Positions 8,209 through 16,762 are shown, numbered from the stretch's first letter. The stretch is 19,401 nt of DNA from Porticoccus sp047635255 (GCA_047635255.1 JBLIIR010000020.1:1-19401), one strand, 5' to 3'. Notes: generated from the letters alone by a model not told the origin. Made by a program: numbers and translations.

Positions 8209-9102
8209 TTAGTGCTTTCGGCTGATAATATAGTCAGCCACTTCTCTCAGATATTGCGCATTTTCATCAAAAACTGATAACGCGCTTATTGCTGATGCAT
8301 GTAATTGAGTAGCTTTTTCTCTGGCTCCGTCCAAACCAAGAAGTTGGACATAGGTAGCTTTTTTTAACGCCTCATCCGCACCTGCTATCTTCCCTATTGC
8401 CTTAGTATCTCCGACAACATCAAGAATATCGTCCTGAACTTGAAAGGCTAGACCAATAGATAGGCCGTAAGCATTAAGAGCTGTAAGTTGAGATGGGCTC
8501 GCAAGACCAGTAGATAGAGCGCTCATCATGATGCTAGCATGAATCATCGCACCAGTTTTTTTATGATGCATGAGCTCCAGCTCTTCTAGAGTTAATGTTT
8601 GGTTAATGGAGGATATGTCTATGACCTGCCCTTTCACCATCCCGTCTGCCCCTGCTGCTTTTGCAAGGCAGGTGATCAGTTGAAGTGATGTTTTAGGGGG
8701 AACTTTGTCAAATTTAGTGAGTTGTTCAAATGCCATTGCTTGCAAAGCGTCTCCGGCTAAGATTGCGATTGCTTCACCGAAAACAATATGGCAAGTAGGT
8801 TTATTTCTTCTTAGGGCATCATTGTCCATAGATGGCAGATCATCATGTATTAGTGAATAGGCATGCATTAGCTCTACGGACATAGATACTAGGTCGGTGT
8901 CTTCAGTTACTCCACCCACAGCTTCTGCTGTAGCATAAGACAATGCCGGACGTAAACGCTTACCACCATTTAAAACGCTGTATCGAATTGCTTCATGCAA
9001 TAGATTACTAGAATCTATTCCTTCAGGCAGAAGGACAGTTAGTTTTTGCTCAATTCGTTGTTGGCAAGAGTGCAAAAAATCAGCAAAAGACTTGTTGCTC
9101 AT
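8209..9102 (-). CDS. ispA: (2E,6E)-farnesyl diphosphate synthase
   Basis: IspA condenses dimethylallyl and geranyl diphosphate with isopentenyl diphosphate to give farnesyl diphosphate, precursor of ubiquinone side chains and undecaprenyl phosphate. The 297-residue size matches bacterial enzymes (E. coli 299). The first aspartate-rich motif is DDLPSMDND (residues 87-95), with the two-residue insertion of bacterial type II farnesyl synthases. The second is DDILD (224-228). GGKRLRP (46-52), KGQVIDI (157-163) and HHKKTGAMI (179-187) are further prenyltransferase signatures. The start ATG overlaps the xseB stop by one base (TAATG), which suggests translational coupling. Chain length is inferred from the motif type and gene context; a geranyl or geranylgeranyl product is less likely. 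Confidence 0.95.
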   Translation of the reverse strand: MSNKSFADFLHSCQQRIEQKLTVLLPEGIDSSNLLHEAIRYSVLNGGKRLRPALSYATAEAVGGVTEDTDLVSMSVELMHAYSLIHDDLPSMDNDALRRNKPTCHIVFGEAIAILAGDALQAMAFEQLTKFDKVPPKTSLQLITCLAKAAGADGMVKGQVIDISSINQTLTLEELELMHHKKTGAMIHASIMMSALSTGLASPSQLTALNAYGLSIGLAFQVQDDILDVVGDTKAIGKIAGADEALKKATYVQLLGLDGAREKATQLHASAISALSVFDENAQYLREVADYIISRKH

Positions 9103-9335
9103 TAGTTGTTCTCAGGCTCAAATGCCTCAAGCTTGCCTGATCCCATAGTTAGCATCTCAACTTTCAATTCTGCATCTTTTAGTGCCTGCTGGCATTCGCG
9201 AGTTATTTTAATCCCATCTTCAAAAAATTTGAGTGAGTCTTCGAGGTTTAGGGACCCTTCCTCCATGTTTTTTACTATGTTTTCTAGTTCATTGATTTTT
9301 TTTTCAAAATCAATAGGTTGTTTTGATTCTTTCAC
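9102..9335 (-). CDS. xseB: exodeoxyribonuclease VII small subunit
   Basis: XseB is the small helical subunit of exonuclease VII, which degrades single-stranded DNA from both ends with the large subunit XseA (not in this window). The body IDFEKKINELENIVKNMEEG, then SLNLEDSLKFFEDGIKI and CQQALKDAELKVEML, is the family signature, mostly charged coiled-coil helix. I place the start at GTG 9335-9333, giving 77 residues beginning (M)KESKQPIDFEKK, close to the 80 of E. coli. A perfect GGAGG (9348-9344) precedes it by eight bases. A longer in-frame version from ATG 9392 (96 residues) has no Shine-Dalgarno and adds a tail absent from the family. The stop overlaps the ispA start by one base. Co-transcription of xseB with ispA and dxs is standard in gammaproteobacteria. 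Confidence 0.93.
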   Translation of the reverse strand: MKESKQPIDFEKKINELENIVKNMEEGSLNLEDSLKFFEDGIKITRECQQALKDAELKVEMLTMGSGKLEAFEPENN

Positions 9336-9343
9336 TTTACCAT

Positions 9344-9348
9344 CCTCC
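9344..9348 (-). promoter_or_regulatory. ribosome binding site deciding the xseB start
   Basis: The minus strand reads GGAGG at 9348-9344, eight bases before GTG 9335. It supports the GTG over the upstream ATG codons at 9392 and 9386, which have no such site. Confidence 0.7.
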
Positions 9349-9395
9349 AAAATATAATTAGCAGCAGTGACTGAGCTAATATGCATAGTCAATTG

Positions 9396-10412
9396 TCAGT
9401 CTACTGCATTGTTGAGTAGAATAATTTTACCCATATGCCCAAATACTTCCATTTGCATGTGCGCTTCAATAGCCCTTGATAAGGGATATGCAGAATCAAT
9501 TACTGGCTTGATCTTATTTTTATTGAGGAAATGTACCATGTTTTTGAACTCAGTATTACTGCCCATAGTTGTTCCTTGAATACGAATATGATTAAAAAAA
9601 AGTTTGCCCATCGGAAGACCATTAGGAGGTCCGCCGGCCGTGGATCCAAAGAACACATATCGCCCACCAGGGAGAAGAGTGCTTAGTACGCCATTTAATG
9701 CATCGCCTACAGCGCTGTCAATGACGGCATTAAAGCCTCCAGATTGTTCGTGTAATTTTTTATAGCAATCCGGATCTTGGTAATTTTCAGCTCCAGTAGC
9801 CCCCAGCGCTTTAGCGGCATCAATTTTTTCTGTACTACCACTACTGACGTAAACTTCTGCGCCAAGATGCAGGCACCATAATATAGCAAACGTAGAGACG
9901 CCGCCGCCTGCCCCAGTGACCAAAACCTTTTGGCCTAAACATATTTCAGCCTGTGTGATCACTGCTCTCCATGCTGTAAGTCCAGCAAGTGGTATGGCTG
10001 CAGCTTGCTGCCAGTTTAAATGTTCTGGTTTAGCATAAACATCTCCTGCGGGAGAGCAAATAAATTCTGCAAAGGTGCCCTGATCAGGCATTCCAAGAAC
10101 ACGAAAATCAGGCCCATAATAAACTTCATTTTCTCCCCATGCCCTGGCCGGATAAAGAATAACCTCTCTACCAATTAAGCTTGAATTAACACCGTCGCCT
10201 ACTTTATCTATTACCCCTGCTCCATCAGAGCCTGGTATGCAAGGCGCCCGTGTTCCTGGATAACCGCCTCGTGTCATCCAGTAGTCGCGTCGATTGAGCG
10301 CTGATGCAATCAGTTTTATGCGTACTTCTCCAGGCATAGGAGATGGGGTTTCTACCTCTTTGACTTTCAAGCAGCTGGGGCCATTGGTGTCTGTCAATAC
10401 AACTGCTTTCAT
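9396..10412 (-). CDS. zinc-independent medium-chain dehydrogenase/quinone oxidoreductase family protein
   Basis: A 338-residue member of the medium-chain dehydrogenase/reductase superfamily, probably an NAD(P)H-dependent oxidoreductase in the cytoplasm. The N-terminal GroES-like domain contains PGEVRIKLIASALNRRD and IPGSDGAGVIDKVGDGV. A position that often carries a zinc-binding cysteine reads NRRD (40-43), and the four-cysteine structural zinc lobe is absent, so it belongs with the zinc-less quinone oxidoreductase-like enzymes. The nucleotide-binding fold begins at KVLVTGAGGGVSTFAI (162-177), preceded by AAAIPLAGLTAWRAV (137-151). The C-terminus has the usual FGHMGKIIL. The substrate cannot be read from the sequence. 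It lies 60 bases before the xseB GTG on the same strand, and its ATG follows an AAAGGA site. A metabolic link to isoprenoid synthesis is possible but unsupported. Confidence 0.85.
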   Translation of the reverse strand: MKAVVLTDTNGPSCLKVKEVETPSPMPGEVRIKLIASALNRRDYWMTRGGYPGTRAPCIPGSDGAGVIDKVGDGVNSSLIGREVILYPARAWGENEVYYGPDFRVLGMPDQGTFAEFICSPAGDVYAKPEHLNWQQAAAIPLAGLTAWRAVITQAEICLGQKVLVTGAGGGVSTFAILWCLHLGAEVYVSSGSTEKIDAAKALGATGAENYQDPDCYKKLHEQSGGFNAVIDSAVGDALNGVLSTLLPGGRYVFFGSTAGGPPNGLPMGKLFFNHIRIQGTTMGSNTEFKNMVHFLNKNKIKPVIDSAYPLSRAIEAHMQMEVFGHMGKIILLNNAVD

Positions 10413-10551
10413 TGTGATATCCTTTACTTAAATATATTTACTATAGTTTACGGAATTTTTTAGTACACCTTTAGTCTTATATGAGGTATTTTTATATAAT
10501 CTCTTGTTAGGAGGGCTAGGCTCTCTTAGTTGTAATTACTTAGGAGTAGTC
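10413..10551. promoter_or_regulatory. divergent intergenic promoter region
   Basis: This AT-rich 139-base gap separates the minus-strand oxidoreductase from the plus-strand protease. On the plus strand a perfect TATAAT lies at 10495-10500, with only poor -35 candidates (TTAGTC at 10471-10476, 18-base spacer). The predicted protease transcript starts near 10507. A Shine-Dalgarno TAGGAG follows at 10541-10546, five bases before the ATG. On the minus strand a TATAGT at 10445-10440 could serve the oxidoreductase. No operator-like repeat was seen. Confidence 0.5.
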
Positions 10552-11919
10552 ATGTCTCAATTAAAGCGTTTGGCTTTTTTTCTGTTTATTGTTTGTTTTT
10601 TTTCCGCAGCGCATGCTGCGTTTCCTTTATCGGACGCTTCTGGAAATAAGCTACCTTCGCTATCTTCTATGCTAAAACAGGTAAACCCTGCAGTGGTAAA
10701 TATCGCTACATTTTCAACAAATAATCAAGCACAAAATCCACTAATGAACGATCCCTTTTTTAAACGTTTTTTCCAAAACAGGCCGGGTCAGAATAGACCT
10801 GAATCACAAGCACCTCGTAAAAGACGACAAAGTGCTGGCTCGGGAGTCATTGTTGATGCCGCAAAAGGTATCATTGTGACAAACCATCATGTGATAAAAA
10901 ATTCTGATGAAGTGCGTGTATCTTTGGTGGATGGACGAGAATTTACTGCTGAAATTAAAGGTGTGGATCCAGAGTTGGATATTGCTATTTTGCACATCGA
11001 CGCTAAAAATCTTGCTGAGGTTCATTTGGGTGATTCCAATAAATTAGATGTGGGGGATTTTGTTGTAGCCATAGGCAATCCCTTTGGTTTGGGGCAGACG
11101 GTTACTACTGGAATAGTGAGCGCCTTAGGTCGGACAGGATTGGGGATTGAGGGCTATGAAAACTTTATCCAAACCGATGCATCGATTAACCCAGGAAATT
11201 CGGGCGGAGCACTAGTGGACCTGAATGGAGAGCTTATCGGTATCAATACAGCAATTATTGCTCCATCAGGAGGTAATGTGGGTATTGGTTTTGCAATCCC
11301 TGTCAATATGGCTAAAGCGAGCATGAAACAGATTCTCGCAACAGGCGAAGTAAAGAGAGGTCAATTAGGAGTCTCTATTCAAGATATTACGCCTGAATTG
11401 CGTGAAGCGTTTGATTTAAAAAATGGCCAGCAAGGGGTTCTAGTAACAGGTGTAGCGGCAGATTCTGAAGCTGAAGAAGCAGGTGTAAAGGCGGGCGACG
11501 TAATTACTGCTGTTGATGGAAGAACTACCAGCTCAGGGGGTCAGCTTAGGAGTCAGATTGGTATAAAAGGAGTGGGAGACAAGGTAGAGTTAAGCTTGAT
11601 TCGTGAAGGCACAGCTAAAAAACTGCAGGTAGGAATTGGTAAGCAGCAGTCCAGTACTGTTGATGGACAGTTGCATCGGCTATTAGAGGGTATGCGCGTG
11701 GAGCCAAGCCGAGATAATAACGGCTTAATAGTTGCTGATTTAGAGCCCAATTCTCGAGCCGCATATACTGGGTTGAGGTCGGGAGATTTGATAGTCGGAG
11801 TGAACAGGAAGAGGGTAACCGATTTCAATAGCTTTAGTGAAGCGTTGAAGCTAAGCCAGAATTCAATTTTACTGCAAATTAGCCGAAATGGACGCCCAAT
11901 GTATTTGGTTGTTCGCTAG
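10552..11919 (+). CDS. degQ: DegQ/DegP-type periplasmic serine endoprotease
   Basis: An HtrA-family protease that degrades or refolds damaged envelope proteins in the periplasm. From ATG 10552 the product is 455 residues, the length of E. coli DegQ. A signal peptide with hydrophobic core LAFFLFIVCFFSA ends at AHA-A (cleavage near residue 22). The catalytic triad is H113 (TNHHV), D143 (ELDIAIL) and S217 (PGNSGGA). Two PDZ domains follow, about residues 268-362 and 372-455. A short QNRPGQNRPESQAPRKRR segment sits where DegP has its longer regulatory LA loop, which favours DegQ or MucD over DegP. A TTG at 10504 would extend the frame but lies upstream of the transcript start predicted from TATAAT 10495-10500 and would spoil the signal peptide. 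The DegQ/MucD naming is by resemblance; the HtrA assignment is firm. Confidence 0.93.
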   Translation: MSQLKRLAFFLFIVCFFSAAHAAFPLSDASGNKLPSLSSMLKQVNPAVVNIATFSTNNQAQNPLMNDPFFKRFFQNRPGQNRPESQAPRKRRQSAGSGVIVDAAKGIIVTNHHVIKNSDEVRVSLVDGREFTAEIKGVDPELDIAILHIDAKNLAEVHLGDSNKLDVGDFVVAIGNPFGLGQTVTTGIVSALGRTGLGIEGYENFIQTDASINPGNSGGALVDLNGELIGINTAIIAPSGGNVGIGFAIPVNMAKASMKQILATGEVKRGQLGVSIQDITPELREAFDLKNGQQGVLVTGVAADSEAEEAGVKAGDVITAVDGRTTSSGGQLRSQIGIKGVGDKVELSLIREGTAKKLQVGIGKQQSSTVDGQLHRLLEGMRVEPSRDNNGLIVADLEPNSRAAYTGLRSGDLIVGVNRKRVTDFNSFSEALKLSQNSILLQISRNGRPMYLVVR

Positions 11920-11945
11920 GGACATATTGGTTGCTGATGGTTTGG

Positions 11946-12584
11946 TTATGCGATATTTTTTGCAATGACGGTATATAATGGATCGCCAAATTCTGGTGAA
12001 CAGTCGGCGATTTGTATATTTTCAAAAGAACCAGCCTCAGCAAGAAAGGACTTGATTAGATAACCGCGTTGCTCGTCATCGAGTCGCAGCCAGACTGATG
12101 TAGCTTTTGCTTCAAAGTAACGATTTGAATAAGTGATAATTAGTGGCGCGCCGTTTTTTAATGTTCTTCCCGTATCTTTCAGTACAGCTACTGGATTCGT
12201 TAGGTAGTCAATAGATACACATATAACGCCAGCATCAAACTGGTTGTCATGAAAGGGGAGACGGGGGTCATCGTTGAGGTTATGAACTACCCATGTGTCC
12301 AATTGCTTGTTATGAAACATCTCTCTTTCATTCATACCTAAGCCGGTAACACTGTTGTAGTCTATTTCCTCTGGTAAATGAGACAGCATACTACTCATGA
12401 GGTCTAAAATGTCCCCATTTTCAGGCAGATTTCTGCGGTAAACATCTGTGACAGCATCTATCGCGGCATAGTCGATGTGCGCAACAAATCTAGGGATGGC
12501 GTAAAATTTTTCATCTGCCACTTCATCCAACCGACCGAATGCATCATCAGGTAATTCAAATGATATTTTTTTATCAAAGCTCAT
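11946..12584 (-). CDS. methyltransferase-like protein of an uncharacterised family
   Basis: A 212-residue soluble protein with the outline of a class I S-adenosylmethionine methyltransferase. After an N-terminal segment with YAIPRFVAHIDYAA (28-41) comes a motif-I-like strand DILDLMSSMLSHLP (58-71), then VTGLGMNEREM (79-89), a motif-IV-like FDAGVICVSIDYLTNP (116-131) and APLIITYSNRYF (146-157). Motif I lacks the normal GxGxG loop and reads DLMSSMLSH instead. I recall this DLMSSW-SHLP style as conserved in a widespread family annotated as type 11 methyltransferase, with no known substrate. It follows the RND pump gene by 78 bases on the same strand, so co-transcription is possible. No Shine-Dalgarno is evident. 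The fold is inferred; methyl transfer itself is unproven. Confidence 0.7.
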   Translation of the reverse strand: MSFDKKISFELPDDAFGRLDEVADEKFYAIPRFVAHIDYAAIDAVTDVYRRNLPENGDILDLMSSMLSHLPEEIDYNSVTGLGMNEREMFHNKQLDTWVVHNLNDDPRLPFHDNQFDAGVICVSIDYLTNPVAVLKDTGRTLKNGAPLIITYSNRYFEAKATSVWLRLDDEQRGYLIKSFLAEAGSFENIQIADCSPEFGDPLYTVIAKNIA

Positions 12585-12662
12585 ATTAAGATGGGAGCGC
12601 TATTCAAGTAGATTTCATCAAGTAAAGGTATTCTATAAAAGATGACATAAGAATGGCTACCC

Positions 12663-15600
12663 CTATTGATGATTTAATTCTTTTATTTCTTGGTCTAGTT
12701 GACGTTCAACATCTCTTGGGGAGCCAGTATTGCGCGCTAGTAAGTCATAGGCAATGGGTACAATGAATAAGGTAAAGAATGTTGCCGCCAGGACCCCAAA
12801 TAAAATCACTATGCCAATAGCTTTTCTTGTCTCTTCTCCTGCTCCGGAAGATAAAATTAGAGGAATAGAGCCCGCCATCGTTGTGATTGATGTCATGACA
12901 ATCGGACGCAGACGGGTTTCTGAAGCCCTGATCAAGGCCTTGGAAAACTCCATTCCCTCATCACGTAGCTGGTTAACAAATTCAACAATCAAAATTCCAT
13001 TCTTGGCTGCCAAGCCAACTAGCATAATGAGTCCAATTTGTGTATAAACATTTAAAGAATTTCCCGTGAAATAAAGCCCTGCAAGCGCTCCAGAAATTGC
13101 GAGAGGAACGGTTAGAATAATCACTAGAGCATGAATATAGCTCTCAAATTGAGCCGCTAAAACTAAGAGCACAACAGCAAAACCTAAGGCGAAAACAAAT
13201 AGTAACGATGAGCCACTTTTCTGGTAATCCAGCGAGGTCCCTTTGTAGTCGATGACAGCAGTTTCAGGTAAATGTTCGCGCACTAATTGGCGCATAAAGG
13301 ATAGAGCCTCTCCTAGAGAATAGTCCTCTTTGAGCCCCGCCTCAATTGTAATGGCGCGGGTACGATTATAGCGATTTAGTGATCTGGCATCAGCATATTC
13401 CTCAATCTTAATCAGATTCCCTAGTGGAATTAGCTTTCCTGTATTATCGGATCGTACATAAATATTTTGTAAGTTAGTTGGAGTATTTTGCTTGGACCGC
13501 TCCCCTTCTAGAATCACATCATACTCTTCCCCGTCATCAATATAGGTGGTGACACGACGCGATCCCAGCATAGCCTCTAGCGTACGACCGATAGTGCGCG
13601 AGCTCACTCCTAGGTCATCTGCTCGATCCCTTTCGATGATAATGCGTAGTTGTGGCTTCGTTTCTTTGTAGTCGCTGTCAAGATCGATTAATCCCGGATT
13701 ATTTTGATTTATTTTTTTGATCAGAGTATTGCGCCATTCCCCTAGTTGCTCATAAGTACCGCCGCCAATAACAAACTGAACAGGTTTCTTAGTTCCTCGG
13801 CCAAACCCTTGACGCATGACAGGAAATGCACGGACACCAGGAAGATCGCTCATAGTTTTAGAAATCTCATCCATGATAATCTTAGCTGAGCGGCGCTTGT
13901 TCCAGTCACCCAAAACTGCAATCACTATGCCGTCGTTAAAGCTCGAGAGGGTGCCGAACTGTAGAGGCGCCCGAACTAAAGAGCGACTGATTTCGCCACT
14001 ATCAATATAGGGTTGCATACGTTTTTCGATCTCGTCCATGTACTCTTTGGTGTATTGAAAGCTAGCACCCTCTGGCCCGGTGACTATGAGGTAGAATGCC
14101 CCACGATCCTCCTTGGGTGCGTATTCGGATGGAAGGATATTGACAAATAAAATAGCTAATGCCGCAACAGCAGCAAAAACACCAATCATTAGCATCCGAT
14201 AGCCTAATAGTTTTTCTAGCAGCGATGAATATGCTGATTTCACCTTTGTGAAGATGCCATCAATTTTTTTAGCCAGCTGATTAGGCTCTGTTTTCTTTAA
14301 TATCTTAGATGCCATCATTGGGCTAAGCGATAGGGCTACCACAGTTGAAAATGCTACTGCGACAGACATCGCGATGGCAAATTCAGTGAATAGTCTTCCT
14401 AGATCTCCTTTCAGGAAAGTGATCGGCGTAAACACTGCGATTAGTACTAGCGAGGTAGCAACAATAGCAAACCCTACCTGACGAGTTCCTCTATAGGTTG
14501 CAGTAAGAGGCGGTTCTCCCTCTTCAATGCGTCGAGAGACGTTCTCTAAGACAAGAATAGCGTCATCAACGACCAACCCAATTGCCAGCACCATGGCCAG
14601 CAATGTGAGCAGATTGATTGAAAAACCGAAGGCATATAAAACCGTAAATGTTGCAATTAAAGACACAGGCACCGTGATTGCGGGGATAAGCATTGCACGA
14701 GCATTCCCGAGGAACATGTAAATGACAAAAATCACTAAACCGATAGTGATGAATAATGTCTTATATACGGCAGTAATAGCATTGCGTATAAAGACCGAAG
14801 TATCATACGAGTTAATGATTTCCATACCGAGAGGTAAGTCGGGCCCTAGCTGTCTTGCTAAATCAATCGCGCCCTGAGCCACAGTGATAATGTTCGCTTT
14901 TGATTGTTTGATAACCCCAATCCCAATCATCGGCACTCCATTGCCGCGGAAAAAAGTTCTATTTTCAATTGCGCTTTTTTCAATACGAGCGATATCGCCC
15001 AGCCTTACAAGGTCATTGTTGTCATTTCGGCTAACAACTAGCTTTTTAAAATCTTCAGGCGATTGATAGGCGCGTTCAATACGAGCGGTAAATTGTGTCT
15101 CGACTGATTCAATGCTTCCGGCAGGTAACTCGACGTTTTCTTTTATCAGTGCATTTTCTACATCAGTAAATGTGATGTTTCGTGCTGCCATTTGGGTACG
15201 ATCTAACCAAACTCGCATTGAATATTCCAGTCCACCGCCAATGCGCACCCGAGCTACACCAGGAAGTACCGAAAAGCGATCCTGTAGATATCGCTTGGCA
15301 TAGTCTGTAAGTTCCATGGTATCGAGTCTGTCACTTACGAGGTTGAGCCATAAGATAACATCATCGCTTGAGTCTGCTTTTTGAATGTCAGGGGGTTCTG
15401 CCTCTTCGGGTAAATTGTCAATTACCCCAGAAACACGATCACGCACATCGTTGGTTGCTGCTTCAATATCACGATTAATATCAAATTCGATATTAATACG
15501 GGAGCGACCATCGGATGAGTTGGATGAAATAAATTTTATGCCCTCAATTCCAGAAATTCTGTCTTCAAGTACTTCGGTGATACGAGTTTCGACAATATTA

Positions 15601-15767
15601 GCTGAGGCTCCTTGGTAGGTTGTGTCGATAGAAACCACAGGTGGATCAATATCGGGGTATTCGCGTAAGGAAAGATTAGAAAATGAGACCAAGCCAAACG
15701 AAACCAATAGCAGGGCTATAACCGATGCAAAAACTGGTCGTTTAACGGAAATATCCGATAAGAACAT
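12663..15767 (-). CDS. RND-family efflux pump inner-membrane transporter (HAE1/AcrB-like)
   Basis: A proton-driven exporter of hydrophobic or amphiphilic compounds in the inner membrane, acting as a trimer. Its 1034 residues show the duplicated RND plan: a first membrane helix (about residues 10-30), a large periplasmic loop, helices from about 335 to 490, a second loop, and helices from about 855 to 1010. Proton-relay residues are D401 and D402 in GLVVDDAILVLENV, K922 in GLAAKNGILIVEF, and R952 in TRLRPI, equivalent to AcrB D407, D408, K940 and R971. The family start MFLSDISVKRPVFASVIALLL is intact. Its ATG directly abuts the adaptor stop codon (TAAATG), with GAGG eight bases upstream inside the adaptor. 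No outer-membrane channel gene lies in the window. Substrate cannot be predicted. The sequence shows no damage. Confidence 0.95.
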   Translation of the reverse strand: MFLSDISVKRPVFASVIALLLVSFGLVSFSNLSLREYPDIDPPVVSIDTTYQGASANIVETRITEVLEDRISGIEGIKFISSNSSDGRSRINIEFDINRDIEAATNDVRDRVSGVIDNLPEEAEPPDIQKADSSDDVILWLNLVSDRLDTMELTDYAKRYLQDRFSVLPGVARVRIGGGLEYSMRVWLDRTQMAARNITFTDVENALIKENVELPAGSIESVETQFTARIERAYQSPEDFKKLVVSRNDNNDLVRLGDIARIEKSAIENRTFFRGNGVPMIGIGVIKQSKANIITVAQGAIDLARQLGPDLPLGMEIINSYDTSVFIRNAITAVYKTLFITIGLVIFVIYMFLGNARAMLIPAITVPVSLIATFTVLYAFGFSINLLTLLAMVLAIGLVVDDAILVLENVSRRIEEGEPPLTATYRGTRQVGFAIVATSLVLIAVFTPITFLKGDLGRLFTEFAIAMSVAVAFSTVVALSLSPMMASKILKKTEPNQLAKKIDGIFTKVKSAYSSLLEKLLGYRMLMIGVFAAVAALAILFVNILPSEYAPKEDRGAFYLIVTGPEGASFQYTKEYMDEIEKRMQPYIDSGEISRSLVRAPLQFGTLSSFNDGIVIAVLGDWNKRRSAKIIMDEISKTMSDLPGVRAFPVMRQGFGRGTKKPVQFVIGGGTYEQLGEWRNTLIKKINQNNPGLIDLDSDYKETKPQLRIIIERDRADDLGVSSRTIGRTLEAMLGSRRVTTYIDDGEEYDVILEGERSKQNTPTNLQNIYVRSDNTGKLIPLGNLIKIEEYADARSLNRYNRTRAITIEAGLKEDYSLGEALSFMRQLVREHLPETAVIDYKGTSLDYQKSGSSLLFVFALGFAVVLLVLAAQFESYIHALVIILTVPLAISGALAGLYFTGNSLNVYTQIGLIMLVGLAAKNGILIVEFVNQLRDEGMEFSKALIRASETRLRPIVMTSITTMAGSIPLILSSGAGEETRKAIGIVILFGVLAATFFTLFIVPIAYDLLARNTGSPRDVERQLDQEIKELNHQ

Positions 15768-16697
15768 TTAGTCTGCCTCATGCATATTTTGTAGTGGTCC
15801 ATTTTGTATTAACAGCTCGGCTAACGGGGTATTTTTTATTTCTATAGCACGAATAGAAATTTCAATGCCGTCCCTAATTTTTAATAAACCGTGTGTGATC
15901 ACCTGATCATGTCTCTTTAATCCAGACAAAACTTCGATCTCACCAGGTATTCTGGATCCAATCTCAATTTCAATTTCTTGTGCGCTTAGTCGATCATCAA
16001 TTTTGGTTGCGATGTATACAAAATTTTTCTCGCCACGTTTGATGAGGGCTTCTTCAGGTATGATTAATGCCTGACGTTCATGCGTCATAATATCAATCTT
16101 CATTAACAAGCCTGGTTTTAAAATTCGATCTTTGTTGGGAGCTATCGCCCTGACTTTGATCGTTCTTGTAATAGGGTCGATTCGTGTATTTATCGTTTTT
16201 ATTTTGCCAGCAAACTCCCTGTTACTGAAAGCCGCTACTTTGCCAGTAATTGGCATATCTTTTTGTAGTAACGATAAGAAAATCGATGGCACATCAAAGT
16301 CAATTTTTATGATACTGATATCATCAATTGTTGTGATGGTATCTCCCGGTTGGACTAGCGTGCCTACGCTCACCTCTCGTAAGCCTAAGACACCATCAAA
16401 GGGCGCTAAAATAGCTCGTTTGTCTAAGCGCAAGGTTACTAGCAAATCGCCAGTTTTAACTATCTGACCTTCTTGGAAATGTATCGCGGTCACTTTTTCG
16501 GCAGTACTGGCTGTAATTAAGGTCATTTCATTCGACCTGGTTGTACCTAATGCTTCTACCCGATCAGCCAGCATGATTTGTTTGACAGGTGCGACAATAA
16601 CGCTAGTCAGTCCTTCTTGGGGCGGTCTTTTTGCCATTACCGGTAAGGCTGTAGTGATGAGTATTAAAAAAACTAAAAAGGTTGTGGTGTGAGTCAT
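15768..16697 (-). CDS. RND efflux periplasmic adaptor (membrane fusion protein) lacking the alpha-helical hairpin
   Basis: Adaptors of this family bridge the RND pump and an outer-membrane channel in the periplasm. From ATG 16697 the product is 309 residues. The signal segment MTHTTTFLVFLILITTALPV may end near MA-K; a cysteine for lipid attachment is absent. The first lipoyl half (about 60-88, with HFQEGQIVKTGDLLVTL) runs almost directly into the second (95-127, AILAPFDGVLGLREVSVGTLVQPGD). Normal relatives carry some 60-70 residues of helical hairpin between these points; here only RLDKR intervenes. The beta-barrel (SIIKIDFDVPSIF, DPITRTIKVRA) and membrane-proximal parts (LIIPEEALIKRGEKNFVYI, VLSGLKRHDQVI) look normal. 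An in-frame ATG at 16778 would extend the frame by 27 residues but would hide the signal peptide and has no ribosome site. The gene ends directly against the pump gene. Confidence 0.9.
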   Translation of the reverse strand: MTHTTTFLVFLILITTALPVMAKRPPQEGLTSVIVAPVKQIMLADRVEALGTTRSNEMTLITASTAEKVTAIHFQEGQIVKTGDLLVTLRLDKRAILAPFDGVLGLREVSVGTLVQPGDTITTIDDISIIKIDFDVPSIFLSLLQKDMPITGKVAAFSNREFAGKIKTINTRIDPITRTIKVRAIAPNKDRILKPGLLMKIDIMTHERQALIIPEEALIKRGEKNFVYIATKIDDRLSAQEIEIEIGSRIPGEIEVLSGLKRHDQVITHGLLKIRDGIEISIRAIEIKNTPLAELLIQNGPLQNMHEAD

Positions 16698-16718
16698 ATC
16701 GGCACTGCTCTTGATTAT

Positions 16719-16740
16719 AAAAAAGCCCTCTTCAGGCCTT
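16719..16740 (-). terminator. terminator-like hairpin in the leader of the efflux operon
   Basis: The minus strand reads AAGGCC, loop TGAAGAG, GGCTTT, then TTT. This is a six-bp stem with one G-U pair and a U-run, 22 bases before the adaptor ATG. It may attenuate the efflux operon or serve as a second stop for ssrA readthrough. The short stem makes it weak. Confidence 0.4.
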
Positions 16741-16762
16741 ATGCTGACTATATTAAGAGCTT

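Noticed and set aside
10504..10551. TTG start extending the DegQ-like protease by 16 residues
   Set aside because: It precedes the transcript start predicted from TATAAT 10495-10500, and ATG 10552 has both a Shine-Dalgarno and a proper signal peptide directly after it.
11920..11945. Terminator between the convergent DegQ-like protease and methyltransferase genes
   Set aside because: No stem of useful length with a U-run could be drawn in this short gap.
16132..16467. 111-codon plus-strand open frame opposite the efflux adaptor
   Set aside because: Hydrophobic shadow of a conserved coding region; no start signals.
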